Source: an uncultured Lachnospiraceae bacterium (GTDB lineage Bacteria > Bacillota > Clostridia > Lachnospirales > Lachnospiraceae). Taken from it: DNA of 25,606 nt. The DNA is taken from positions 1 through 25,606 of the forward strand of contig CADCPP010000007.1 in assembly GCA_902803355.1 (NCBI GenBank), written 5' to 3'. Made by a program: the position numbers and the translations under genes. The stretch's first letter is position 1, and the number at the start of each line of letters is the position of its first letter. Of the stretch, positions 15,171 to 23,872 are shown one piece after another. Under the pieces are notes generated by a model. The model saw only the letters and a list, made by a program, of their open reading frames with translations. It was not told the DNA's origin and did not search any database.

Positions 15171-15863
15171 ATGCTGCAGCAACTGGAGAAGGCGATCGGC
15201 TATGAGTTTAAAAATAAAACGCTGCTGGCCACAGCCCTGATCCATTCTTCGTTTTCGAATGAACACCGGAAGGAGCATATTCCGAATAACGAGCGCCTGG
15301 AATTTTTAGGCGATGCCGCGCTGGAACTGGCGTCCAGCCGTTATCTGTACGAAAAGTTCCCGGATGAGCCGGAAGGCTGGCTTTCCAAGAAAAGAGCGGC
15401 CCTTGTCTGCGAACCGTCGCTGGCGGAATGTGCCCGCGCGGTGGATCTGGGCAGCCACCTGCAGCTTGGCAGAGGCGAGGATAAGAACCAGGGGAGGCAG
15501 AGGGATTCCCTGCTTTCCGATGCCTTTGAGGCGGTCATCGGCGCCATGCTGCTGGACGGCGGCTTTGACGCGGCGGAAAAGTTCGTGCGCCGCTTTGTAA
15601 TGGACAAGATGATCGATCATCCGGCTTACAGCGATGCGAAGACCAGACTCCAGGAAGCGGTCCAGGGCGCGCTGATGGGGGAGATCGAATACTGCACGGT
15701 GGATGAACAGGGGCCGGAGCACGATCGGACCTTTACCGCAGAGGTAAAGATAGACGGGAAGATCTCCGGCACAGGCAGCGGCCACAGCAAAAAGATGGCC
15801 GAACAGGCGGCAGCGGCAGAAGCACTGCGCCGTCTGAATGAAGAAGCGGAACACAGAATCTGA
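15171..15863 (+). CDS. rnc: Ribonuclease III
   Basis: A double-strand-specific endoribonuclease that processes rRNA precursors and structured mRNAs in the cytoplasm. The 230-residue protein has the RNase III signature NERLEFLGDAALEL (40-53), with catalytic-site residues E41, D48, D117 and E120 (DAFEAVIGA) all present. A double-stranded RNA-binding domain spans about 155-224 and ends SGHSKKMAEQAAAAEAL. ATG 15171 follows AAAAAGGAGC. The gene is the first after the acpP terminator; I could not find a clear promoter in the 34 nt between, so it may rely on readthrough or an unrecognised start. smc follows 18 nt later. Confidence 0.97.
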   Translation: MLQQLEKAIGYEFKNKTLLATALIHSSFSNEHRKEHIPNNERLEFLGDAALELASSRYLYEKFPDEPEGWLSKKRAALVCEPSLAECARAVDLGSHLQLGRGEDKNQGRQRDSLLSDAFEAVIGAMLLDGGFDAAEKFVRRFVMDKMIDHPAYSDAKTRLQEAVQGALMGEIEYCTVDEQGPEHDRTFTAEVKIDGKISGTGSGHSKKMAEQAAAAEALRRLNEEAEHRI

Positions 15864-15881
15864 AAAGGATCCGAACTAGAG

Positions 15882-18800
15882 ATGTATTTGAAAAAGATCG
15901 AAGCACAGGGCTTCAAATCCTTTGCCAATAAAGCCGTTCTGGAGTTTACTCCGGGCATCATGGGAATCGTGGGACCGAACGGCAGCGGAAAGAGCAACGT
16001 GGCGGATGCCGTGAGATGGGTGCTTGGCGAACAGAGTGCCAAGCAGCTGCGCGGCGGTAGCATGCAGGACGTTATTTTTTCCGGTACCGAAGCCAGAAAG
16101 CCGATGGGATACGCATACGTATCCCTGACGCTGGATAATGCGGACCACGTTCTTCCGGTAGATTACGACGAGGTCACCGTGACCAGGCAGGTGTTCCGCT
16201 CGGGAGAGAGCGAATACCGGATGAACGGCAATGTCTGCCGGCTGCGGGATATTTATGAGCTCTTTTATGATTCCGGCATCGGGAAGGAAGGCTACTCCAT
16301 CATCGGACAGGGCCAGATCGATCAGGTCTTAAGCAATAAGCCCGAGGAGCGCCGCCTGATGTTTGATGAGGCCGCCGGCATCACCAAATTCAAGAAGCGC
16401 CGCGATATCACCAACAAGAAACTGGACAGCGAGCGCCAGTCTCTGCAGCGGGTCACGGATATCCTGGGTGAGCTGGAACACCGCGTGGGACCGCTGGAAA
16501 AGCAGTCCATAAAGGCCAGGACCTACCTTCGCCTGAAGGAAGAGCTGAAGCAGTATGAGGTCGGCGCATATTCTCTGGAAGCAGAGGAACTGGAAAAGAA
16601 ACTGGCGAAGACCGATGACGATCTGACCATCGTAAGCGGCGATCTGGATCAGTCCCATGCGGATGCGGACAGTTTGAAGGAACATTACGACAGCCTGACG
16701 CAGGAGAATGACGAACTGGATAAGAGCCTGCAGGAAGCCCGCGGAAAGCTGGCGGATCTGCGTGTCCTGAAGGAAAATCAGGAAGGCCGCATCGCCCTGC
16801 TGGAAGAACAGATCCGCACGGCGGCAGCCAGCAAGGGGCTTACCGAGGACCGCATTGCCGCGATCGATAAACAGATCGAAGAGCTTGATGCCGAAAAAGA
16901 AGAGATCTATGTCCGGAAAAACGAACTGGATATGCTGTTGGATTCTTCGGATGACCGGATCAGCGAGGCCGAAGAGGCAGCGGAAGAGGTCGAAGAGGAG
17001 ATCCGCGCGCTGGAATTCGACTTGGAGCAGAAGAACCGCTTCATCATCGAAACGATGAATGAAAAGGTGAACATCAGCGGTGAGCTTCAGGGCCTGAATT
17101 CCAAGGAAGAGCAGATGAAGCTGCGGGCTGAAGCGATCGCCGACACGCTGAAGACAAACCAGAAAAAGCGCAGGGAGCGGGAAGCGCAGAATCAGGCGCT
17201 TCAGGCTTCTCTTACGGATATGAGGGCGGAACTGGACCGCCTGAAGGCAGAAGAAAAAGTTCATGCGGACGCGTACCGGAAAGCTGCAGATGAGGCAGAA
17301 AAGGAGAGGGAGAACTATCATCGTCTCTCCCGCGAGGCCTCCGTACTGAGCAGCCGCAGAGATACCCTGGAAAACCTGGCGGAACGCTACGAAGGCTATA
17401 ACGGAAGCGTGCGCCGCGTGATGGAGCAAAAGGACAGGATGCCCGGCATCCGCGGTGTCGTAGCGGATCTGATCTCTTCCGAAAAACGCTATGAGACCGC
17501 TATTGAGACGGCGCTCGGCGGACGCATCCAGAACGTGGTGACCGATACCGAAGAGACAGCCAAGAAACTGATCCGCTACCTGAAGGAGAACCGCTTCGGG
17601 CGGGTCACTTTCCTGCCGGTAGAAGCCGTAAGCGGTGATAAAGAGTATGCCAGACCGGAAGCACTGCGGGAGAAGGGCATCATCGGCCGCGCAAGCGATC
17701 TGGTGAAGGCGGATGCTGCGCTTTACGGCGTAGTCCTGTACCTGCTCGGCAATGTGCTGGTCGCGGAGGACATGGACAAGGCGGCTGCTATTGCCAGGAA
17801 ATACCATTACCGTCTGCATATCGTGACACTGGACGGAGAATATCTTTCTCCCGGAGGAGCCATTTCCGGCGGCGCCTTCAAGTCGTCCTCGAATCTTCTG
17901 GGCAGAGGCCGCGAACTGAAGGAAGTCACCGAGACGCTGCAGAAGACGAAGGCGGCATCAGAACAGGCAAAGAAAGCGCTGGACCGCGCGGAGAGCACGG
18001 CAGCGCTGGAAAAGGAACAGCAGGGTAAGCTTGGCAGCCTTATCAGCTCTTTGGCGCTGAAGGAGGCAGCCCTGTCTTCCCAGGCGGAAAGCCGCCGGCA
18101 GGAGGATCGGGACGCCCTTGAGCGGGACACCGCGCTCGAGGTCGAACAGCAGAAGATCAAAGAAGATATCGAAGCCCTCTCCGGCGAACGGCTGCGCATT
18201 CAGAAGCGTTCCGTCGGTCTGGATAAAAATAATGAATCCCGCCAGAGGGAAGTCAGCCGGGCCATGAATGATCTTGACCGGAAAAAAGAGGAGCTGGCGG
18301 AGAAGAACAAGGCGCTGGAAGATCTGCGCCTCGAGTTCTCCAACTTAAACCAGAAGAATGAATTTATTCTGGAAAACATCCGCCGCCTGAACGCGGAAAC
18401 GGAACGGCTGGATGAAGAAAAAGAGAAGCTGCGCGGCAGTGCGGGCGATGAAGCAGAGGCTGAGGTCCTCCGTAAGGAAGAGATCGAAAAACTGCGCGGC
18501 AGTATTGCGGAGGAAGAGGCGACTACGGCAGAGCTGGAGATCTTCCTGCAGGAAAAGATGCAGCTGCAGGAAAAGAAGCGGGCGGAGCAGCAGGGCTTCT
18601 TTGACGCCCGTGAAGATCTGACCCGCCGCATTTCCGCCCTGGATAAAGAAAACTATCGTCTGCAGGGCATCCGGCAGCGGCTGGAGGAGCAGATCGAAAA
18701 ACAGGCGGAATACCTCTGGTCCGAATACGAAATGACGCCGTCTCAGGCAAGAGCAACGAAAAATACGGAGCTGGGCAGCCTTGCGGAGATCCGCCGCTTT

Positions 18801-19457
18801 ATTGCCCAGAAAAAGAGCGAGATCAGGGAACTGGGACCGGTCAATGTCGGTGCGATCGAAGAATATAAAGAGGTGGCGGAGCGCTATGAGTTCCTGAAAG
18901 CGCAGCATGAAGACCTGACGAAGGCCGAAGGCGAGCTGGTCTCCATGATCGATGAACTGGAAGACGGCATGCGCAGGCAGTTCAAGGAACGCTTCGCGCA
19001 GATCCAGATCGAATTTGCCAAAGTCTTCAGCGAGCTGTTTGCCGGCGGCAAAGGCTCTCTGGAGCTGGAAGCGGGAGAAGACGTGCTTTCCGCAGGGGTC
19101 ATTATCAACGCGCAGCCGCCGGGCAAGAAACTGGTCAATATGATGCAGCTTTCCGGCGGGGAGAAGGCGCTCACGGCCATCGCGCTGCTGTTTGCCATTC
19201 AGAACCTGAAGCCGTCCCCGTTCTGCCTTCTGGATGAGATCGAAGCTGCCCTGGATGAGCCGAACGTGAACCGTTTTGCAGATTATCTGGCCCGTCTGAA
19301 AGGCAGCACGCAGTTCATCGTGATCACGCACAGACGCGGCACCATGGAAATGACGGACCGCCTGTACGGCATCACCATGCAGGAAAAGGGCGTCTCTGCA
19401 CTGGTCTCTGTGAATCTGACGGACGCGAAGAAGACAAAGGAACTGTTAGGAGAATAA
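15882..19457 (+). CDS. smc: Chromosome segregation ATPase SMC
   Basis: The ATPase core of the SMC-ScpAB condensin, which compacts and aligns newly replicated chromosomes on the nucleoid. The 1191-residue protein has Walker A GPNGSGKS (31-38), a Q-loop in SIIGQGQIDQVL, a long coiled coil, a hinge at about 520-660 containing GIRGVVADLI and GGAISGG, a returning coiled coil, the ABC signature LSGGEKALTA near 1090, and Walker B FCLLDEIEAALDE near 1113-1125. The length is normal and all ATPase motifs are intact. ATG 15882 has only a distant AAAAGGA (12 nt spacing). The rnc-smc-ftsY order is conserved in Firmicutes. One base separates it from ftsY. Confidence 0.98.
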   Translation: MYLKKIEAQGFKSFANKAVLEFTPGIMGIVGPNGSGKSNVADAVRWVLGEQSAKQLRGGSMQDVIFSGTEARKPMGYAYVSLTLDNADHVLPVDYDEVTVTRQVFRSGESEYRMNGNVCRLRDIYELFYDSGIGKEGYSIIGQGQIDQVLSNKPEERRLMFDEAAGITKFKKRRDITNKKLDSERQSLQRVTDILGELEHRVGPLEKQSIKARTYLRLKEELKQYEVGAYSLEAEELEKKLAKTDDDLTIVSGDLDQSHADADSLKEHYDSLTQENDELDKSLQEARGKLADLRVLKENQEGRIALLEEQIRTAAASKGLTEDRIAAIDKQIEELDAEKEEIYVRKNELDMLLDSSDDRISEAEEAAEEVEEEIRALEFDLEQKNRFIIETMNEKVNISGELQGLNSKEEQMKLRAEAIADTLKTNQKKRREREAQNQALQASLTDMRAELDRLKAEEKVHADAYRKAADEAEKERENYHRLSREASVLSSRRDTLENLAERYEGYNGSVRRVMEQKDRMPGIRGVVADLISSEKRYETAIETALGGRIQNVVTDTEETAKKLIRYLKENRFGRVTFLPVEAVSGDKEYARPEALREKGIIGRASDLVKADAALYGVVLYLLGNVLVAEDMDKAAAIARKYHYRLHIVTLDGEYLSPGGAISGGAFKSSSNLLGRGRELKEVTETLQKTKAASEQAKKALDRAESTAALEKEQQGKLGSLISSLALKEAALSSQAESRRQEDRDALERDTALEVEQQKIKEDIEALSGERLRIQKRSVGLDKNNESRQREVSRAMNDLDRKKEELAEKNKALEDLRLEFSNLNQKNEFILENIRRLNAETERLDEEKEKLRGSAGDEAEAEVLRKEEIEKLRGSIAEEEATTAELEIFLQEKMQLQEKKRAEQQGFFDAREDLTRRISALDKENYRLQGIRQRLEEQIEKQAEYLWSEYEMTPSQARATKNTELGSLAEIRRFIAQKKSEIRELGPVNVGAIEEYKEVAERYEFLKAQHEDLTKAEGELVSMIDELEDGMRRQFKERFAQIQIEFAKVFSELFAGGKGSLELEAGEDVLSAGVIINAQPPGKKLVNMMQLSGGEKALTAIALLFAIQNLKPSPFCLLDEIEAALDEPNVNRFADYLARLKGSTQFIVITHRRGTMEMTDRLYGITMQEKGVSALVSVNLTDAKKTKELLGE

Positions 19458-19458
19458 G

Positions 19459-20331
19459 ATGGCGAAGATCGGCTTTTTCGGAAGACTGAAGCATTTGTTT
19501 GCCGCTTCGGATATTACCGAGGATTTTTATGATGAGCTTGAGGAAACACTGATCCTGTCCGATGTGGGCATGGAAGCCTCAGAGGAGATCATTGCGGAAT
19601 TAAAGCGGCGCGCAGGCCTGCAGGGACTGAAATTCACGGATGAATGCAAGGAATGTCTGAAGGACCTGATCAAGGAACGGCTGGAAGAACTGTATTCGGA
19701 CCGCTTCTGGGAAACGGAACCGGCGCTGCTGATGATCGTCGGCGTAAACGGCGTGGGCAAAACGACAACGATCGGCAAGCTCGCCTATTCTCTGGAAGAA
19801 AGCGGACGCAGCGTGATGATGGTCGCTGCCGATACCTTCCGCGCAGGCGCTGCCGAGCAGCTGACTGTCTGGGCGGAGCGCAGCGGCGCGGATATCATTG
19901 CCCAGAAAGAGGGAGCAGACCCTTCCAGCGTGTTGTTTGACGGTATTTCCGCGGCCAAGGCACGAAAATGCGATGTGGTCTTAGTCGATACCGCCGGCCG
20001 TCTTCACAACAAAAAGAATCTGATGGATGAGCTTGCGAAGATGAACCGCGTGGCGGAACGTGAAGCCGGAAACTACCGCAAGGCGACCCTGATCGTGCTG
20101 GACGCGACCACGGGACAGAACGCCTTGAGCCAGGCGAGGGTCTTTACGGAAGCGACGGACGTCGCGGGCATCATCCTGACAAAGGTGGACGGCACGGCCA
20201 AGGGCGGCGTGGTGCTGGCCATCCAGCAGGAGATCGGCGTGCCCATCGTGTATCTTGGCAGCGGGGAAGGAAAGACAGATCTGGAGATCTTTGATGCCGA
20301 CGATTTCGTCGACGCGATGTTTGAGGAATAA
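19459..20331 (+). CDS. ftsY: Signal recognition particle receptor FtsY
   Basis: The SRP receptor GTPase that delivers ribosome-nascent-chain complexes to the Sec translocon at the cytoplasmic membrane. The 290-residue protein is an NG-domain form with only a short N-terminal segment (FFGRLKHLF) that can act as a membrane-binding amphipathic helix; the long acidic A domain of E. coli is missing, as in many Firmicutes. GTPase motifs are GVNGVGKTTT (95-104), DTFRAGAAEQL (125-135), DTAGR (177-181) and TKVDGTAKGG (241-250). It starts one base after the smc stop, so it is cotranscribed. The usual downstream ylxM-ffh pair is replaced here by dnaE. Confidence 0.97.
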   Translation: MAKIGFFGRLKHLFAASDITEDFYDELEETLILSDVGMEASEEIIAELKRRAGLQGLKFTDECKECLKDLIKERLEELYSDRFWETEPALLMIVGVNGVGKTTTIGKLAYSLEESGRSVMMVAADTFRAGAAEQLTVWAERSGADIIAQKEGADPSSVLFDGISAAKARKCDVVLVDTAGRLHNKKNLMDELAKMNRVAEREAGNYRKATLIVLDATTGQNALSQARVFTEATDVAGIILTKVDGTAKGGVVLAIQQEIGVPIVYLGSGEGKTDLEIFDADDFVDAMFEE

Positions 20332-20334
20332 AAA

Positions 20335-23300
20335 ATGGCATTTACTCATCTGCATGTTCATACGCAGTACAGCCTGCTGGACGGTTCGGGAAAGATCGGA
20401 GAGATGGTTGCCCGGGCCAAGGAGCTTGGCATGGACTCGATGGCGATCACCGACCACGGCGTGATGTACGGCGTGATCGAGTTTTACCGCGCCTGCAGAG
20501 CTGCCGGGATCAGGCCCATTCTGGGCTGCGAGGTCTATGTGGCGCCGAATTCGCGCCTTGACCGGGAGCCCGGCGCCGCAGAGGAACGCTACCACCATCT
20601 GGTGCTGCTCGCGGAAAACAATACGGGCTACGCGAACCTGATGCGCCTTGTTTCGCAGGGCTTTATCGACGGCTACTACTACCGGCCGCGCATCGATAAG
20701 GAACTGCTGCGGCAGTATCATGAAGGGATCATTGCGTTAAGCGCCTGCCTTGCCGGTGAAGTGCCGCGCTGGCTGCAGCGGGGGATGTATGAAGAAGCGA
20801 AGGCGGCCGCACTGGAACATCTTGCGATCTTCGGGGAAGGCAACTATTTCCTGGAGCTGCAGGATCACGGCATTCCGGAGCAGAAAAACGTCAACACCCA
20901 GCTGATCCGCATGTCACAGGAGACCGGGATCCCTCTGGTCTGTACCAACGATATCCACTATACCCTCGCCGAAGATGCCGAGGCTCATGACCTTCTGCTC
21001 TGCCTCCAGACCGGCAAGAAGGTGTCCGATGAGAACCGCATGCGCTATGAAGGCGGGCAGTACTATATCAAGTCTGAAGAAGAGATGAGAAAGCTCTTCC
21101 CCTACGCGCAGGAGGCGCTGGACAATACCCACAGGATCGCGGAACGCTGCAATGTGGAGATCGAGTTCGGCGTGACAAAGCTGCCGCACTTCGACGTGCC
21201 GGAAGGTTTTACCTCGCAAACATATCTGCGCTATCTCTGCGATCAGGGCATTCAGGAGCGCTATCAGCCGGTCAGTGAGACGGCAAGAAAACGCCTTGAC
21301 TATGAGCTGAACGTGATCGCGGAAATGGGCTATGTGGACTATTTCCTGATCGTCTGGGATTTTATCCGCTACGCGCGGGAAAACGGGATCGCCGTCGGGC
21401 CGGGGCGCGGCTCCGGTGCCGGGTCCATCGTGGCCTATTCCCTGCATATTACAAATGTCGATCCTCTGAAATATGACCTCCTGTTTGAACGCTTCCTGAA
21501 TCCCGAGCGTGTTTCCATGCCGGATATCGACGTGGATTTCTGCTATGAACGCCGCGGCGAAGTGATCGATTACGTGACGCGCAAATACGGGGCGGACTGT
21601 GTGGTGCAGATCGTAACGTTCGGAACCCTGCAGGCACGGGGTGTCGTGCGCGACGTCGGCCGTGTGCTGGACTATCCCTACGCCTTCTGCGATAAGATCG
21701 CGAAGATGATCCCGAAAGACCTGGACATCACACTGGACAAGGCGCTGGAACGCAGCCGGGAATTTGCTGACGCCTACCATTCCGATCCGCAGATCAAAAA
21801 ACTGGTGGACTATGCAAGACGGCTGGAAGGTCTGCCCCGCCACGCGTCGACCCATGCGGCAGGCGTCGTCATCTGCAGCCGGCCGGCCTATGAATTCGTG
21901 CCCTTATCCCGCAGCGCCGACGGCCAGCTGACCACGCAGTTTACCATGACCACCATTGAGGAACTTGGCCTGCTGAAGATGGACTTCCTGGGCCTGCGGA
22001 CTCTGACGGTGATCCGTGACGCACAGCACTTTGTCAAAGAACGTACCGGAAAAGAGATCGATTTTGATACCCTTCCTCTGGATGATCCGAAGGTCTTCGA
22101 CCTGATCGGTTCAGGCCGCGATGAAGGCATCTTCCAGCTGGAATCCGGCGGAATGAAAAGCTTCATGAAGGAGCTGAAGCCCCATAACATCGAAGACGTG
22201 ATCGCCGGCATCGCCCTGTACCGTCCCGGCCCCATGCGCTTCATTCCCACCTATGTACGGGCAAAGAACGGCGGAACTGAGGTGCAGTATCTGACGCCGC
22301 AGTTAAAACCTATCCTGGAATCCACCTACGGCTGCATCGTCTATCAGGAGCAGGTCATGCAGATCGTGCGCGACCTTGGCGGATATACGCTTGGCCGGAG
22401 CGATCTGGTGCGCCGTGCCATGAGCAAGAAAAAGGCGTCGGTCATGGAAAAGGAACGCGCCAATTTCGTTTACGGCAACAAAGAAGAGGGCATTCCCGGC
22501 TGCCTGGCAAACGGGATCCCGGAAAAGATTGCCAACCAGATATATGACAGCATGATGGATTTCGCCCAGTATGCCTTCAACAAGGCGCATGCGACCTGCT
22601 ATGCCGTGGTAGGCTACTGGACGGCGTATCTGAAGCTGTATTATCCGGAAGAATTCATGGCAGCCCTGATGACTTCCGTCATGGATGTGACCACCAAGGT
22701 GGCGGAATATATCGGCGTCTGCCGTCAGATGGGCATCAAGATCCTGCCGCCGGATATCAACGAGAGCAGCTACGGCTTTACCCCGACCGGAAACGGGATC
22801 CGTTACGGGCTGACCGCGATCAAGGGCGTGGGCAGAAGCGTGGCGGACTCGATCGTAGCCGAGCGGCAGCGGAGCGGCGAATTTGTTTCCCTCTCCGATT
22901 TCCTTGACCGCATGATGAGCCGGGAGATCAACAAGAGAACGGTCGAGAACTTTATCTTTGCCGGTGCCTTTGACCAGCTGCCCGGCTACCGCAGCCAGAA
23001 GATCGCGGTCTATGCGGATGTTCTGGAGAAGAAGCAGAAGGCGAAAAAAGACAAGGTCGACGGACAGCTGAGCCTTTTTGATTTTGCCTCGCCGGAAGAC
23101 AGACGCTCGGGAGAGGTCTTCCCGGACATTCCGGAATACTCCAAAGCAGACCGGCTCGCCTTTGAAAAAGAGGTCCTCGGCCTGTATGTGAGCGGTCATC
23201 CGCTGGAAGAAGATGAAGAACGGCTGCGCCGGAACGTGACCGCCAGGATCTCCGATTTCAATGTCGATGAAGAAAGCGGAGAGGCGGGCGTGATAGACGG

Positions 23301-23826
23301 CTCCACCCAGATCATCGGCGGCATCATCACCAAAAAGACGGTGAAGACCACCAAGAACGGCAAGGCCATGATCATCCTCCAGCTGGAGGACATGACGGAT
23401 TCGCTGGAGGTCCTTCTTTTTCCGAAAGATGCCGAAAACTACCGCGACAAGGTGGAGGAAGGCACGCGCGTATTCATCCAGGGCAGGGTCTCGCTGGGCG
23501 AAGAAGTGAAGGGCAAGCTGATCTGTGAACAGGTCCTGCCCTTTGATGAGATCGGCCGTGATCTCTGGATCCTATATCAGGACCCCGAGTCTTATCAGGA
23601 GGACGAAAGACGCCTGCTGAAGCTGCTCTCCGGAGAACCGGCTACCGTCGCGATCCGTTCGACGCGTCAGATCAAGAAACTGCCCGGCGTGGCCGGACGG
23701 GAGCTCACGGATGACGTGATCCGCGCGGTCACAGAGACCTACGGCAGCGATAAGATCGCCGTTCGGGAGAAAAAAGTTGAAGATTGTCTGAAGAAGTCTT
23801 ATAATTCTTCTCATAAATTTTTCTGA
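20335..23826 (+). CDS. dnaE: DNA polymerase III alpha subunit, DnaE type
   Basis: A replicative C-family DNA polymerase of 1163 residues. The N-terminal PHP domain (1-210) keeps all candidate metal ligands: H7, H9, D16, H41, E66, H88, C138, D206 and H208. The palm has PGRGSGAGS (356-364) and the catalytic aspartates D397, D399 and D401 in MPDIDVDF. A clamp-binding motif QLSLF lies at 911-915, and an OB-fold at about 990-1075 (IIGGIITKKTVKTTKNGK). It is DnaE-like and not PolC, since the PHP is N-terminal and no DnaQ-like exonuclease is inserted. The start is 3 nt after the ftsY stop, with GAGGA upstream. Its last codons are AT-rich and contain the pfkA promoter. Confidence 0.98.
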   Translation: MAFTHLHVHTQYSLLDGSGKIGEMVARAKELGMDSMAITDHGVMYGVIEFYRACRAAGIRPILGCEVYVAPNSRLDREPGAAEERYHHLVLLAENNTGYANLMRLVSQGFIDGYYYRPRIDKELLRQYHEGIIALSACLAGEVPRWLQRGMYEEAKAAALEHLAIFGEGNYFLELQDHGIPEQKNVNTQLIRMSQETGIPLVCTNDIHYTLAEDAEAHDLLLCLQTGKKVSDENRMRYEGGQYYIKSEEEMRKLFPYAQEALDNTHRIAERCNVEIEFGVTKLPHFDVPEGFTSQTYLRYLCDQGIQERYQPVSETARKRLDYELNVIAEMGYVDYFLIVWDFIRYARENGIAVGPGRGSGAGSIVAYSLHITNVDPLKYDLLFERFLNPERVSMPDIDVDFCYERRGEVIDYVTRKYGADCVVQIVTFGTLQARGVVRDVGRVLDYPYAFCDKIAKMIPKDLDITLDKALERSREFADAYHSDPQIKKLVDYARRLEGLPRHASTHAAGVVICSRPAYEFVPLSRSADGQLTTQFTMTTIEELGLLKMDFLGLRTLTVIRDAQHFVKERTGKEIDFDTLPLDDPKVFDLIGSGRDEGIFQLESGGMKSFMKELKPHNIEDVIAGIALYRPGPMRFIPTYVRAKNGGTEVQYLTPQLKPILESTYGCIVYQEQVMQIVRDLGGYTLGRSDLVRRAMSKKKASVMEKERANFVYGNKEEGIPGCLANGIPEKIANQIYDSMMDFAQYAFNKAHATCYAVVGYWTAYLKLYYPEEFMAALMTSVMDVTTKVAEYIGVCRQMGIKILPPDINESSYGFTPTGNGIRYGLTAIKGVGRSVADSIVAERQRSGEFVSLSDFLDRMMSREINKRTVENFIFAGAFDQLPGYRSQKIAVYADVLEKKQKAKKDKVDGQLSLFDFASPEDRRSGEVFPDIPEYSKADRLAFEKEVLGLYVSGHPLEEDEERLRRNVTARISDFNVDEESGEAGVIDGSTQIIGGIITKKTVKTTKNGKAMIILQLEDMTDSLEVLLFPKDAENYRDKVEEGTRVFIQGRVSLGEEVKGKLICEQVLPFDEIGRDLWILYQDPESYQEDERRLLKLLSGEPATVAIRSTRQIKKLPGVAGRELTDDVIRAVTETYGSDKIAVREKKVEDCLKKSYNSSHKFF
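23777..23805 (+). promoter_or_regulatory. Predicted pfkA promoter inside the dnaE 3' end
   Basis: TTGAAG (23777-23782) and a perfect TATAAT (23800-23805) are 17 bp apart, entirely within the last 17 codons of dnaE. The start would be near 23812, giving a leader of about 60 nt that contains TTCCGG-G-CCGGAA (23834-23846). The local fall in GC and the atypical DnaE C-terminal residues agree with promoter constraint on the coding sequence. Confidence 0.65.
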
Positions 23827-23872
23827 TGATTCATTCCGGGCCGGAACCGGACTGTCGGAAAGGATGATGGAT

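Noticed and set aside
16329..17819. Open frame of about 496 codons antisense to smc
   Set aside because: Composition (Phe/Leu/Gln/Arg-rich) is what the reverse of a coiled-coil gene produces; no domain or ribosome binding site supports it.
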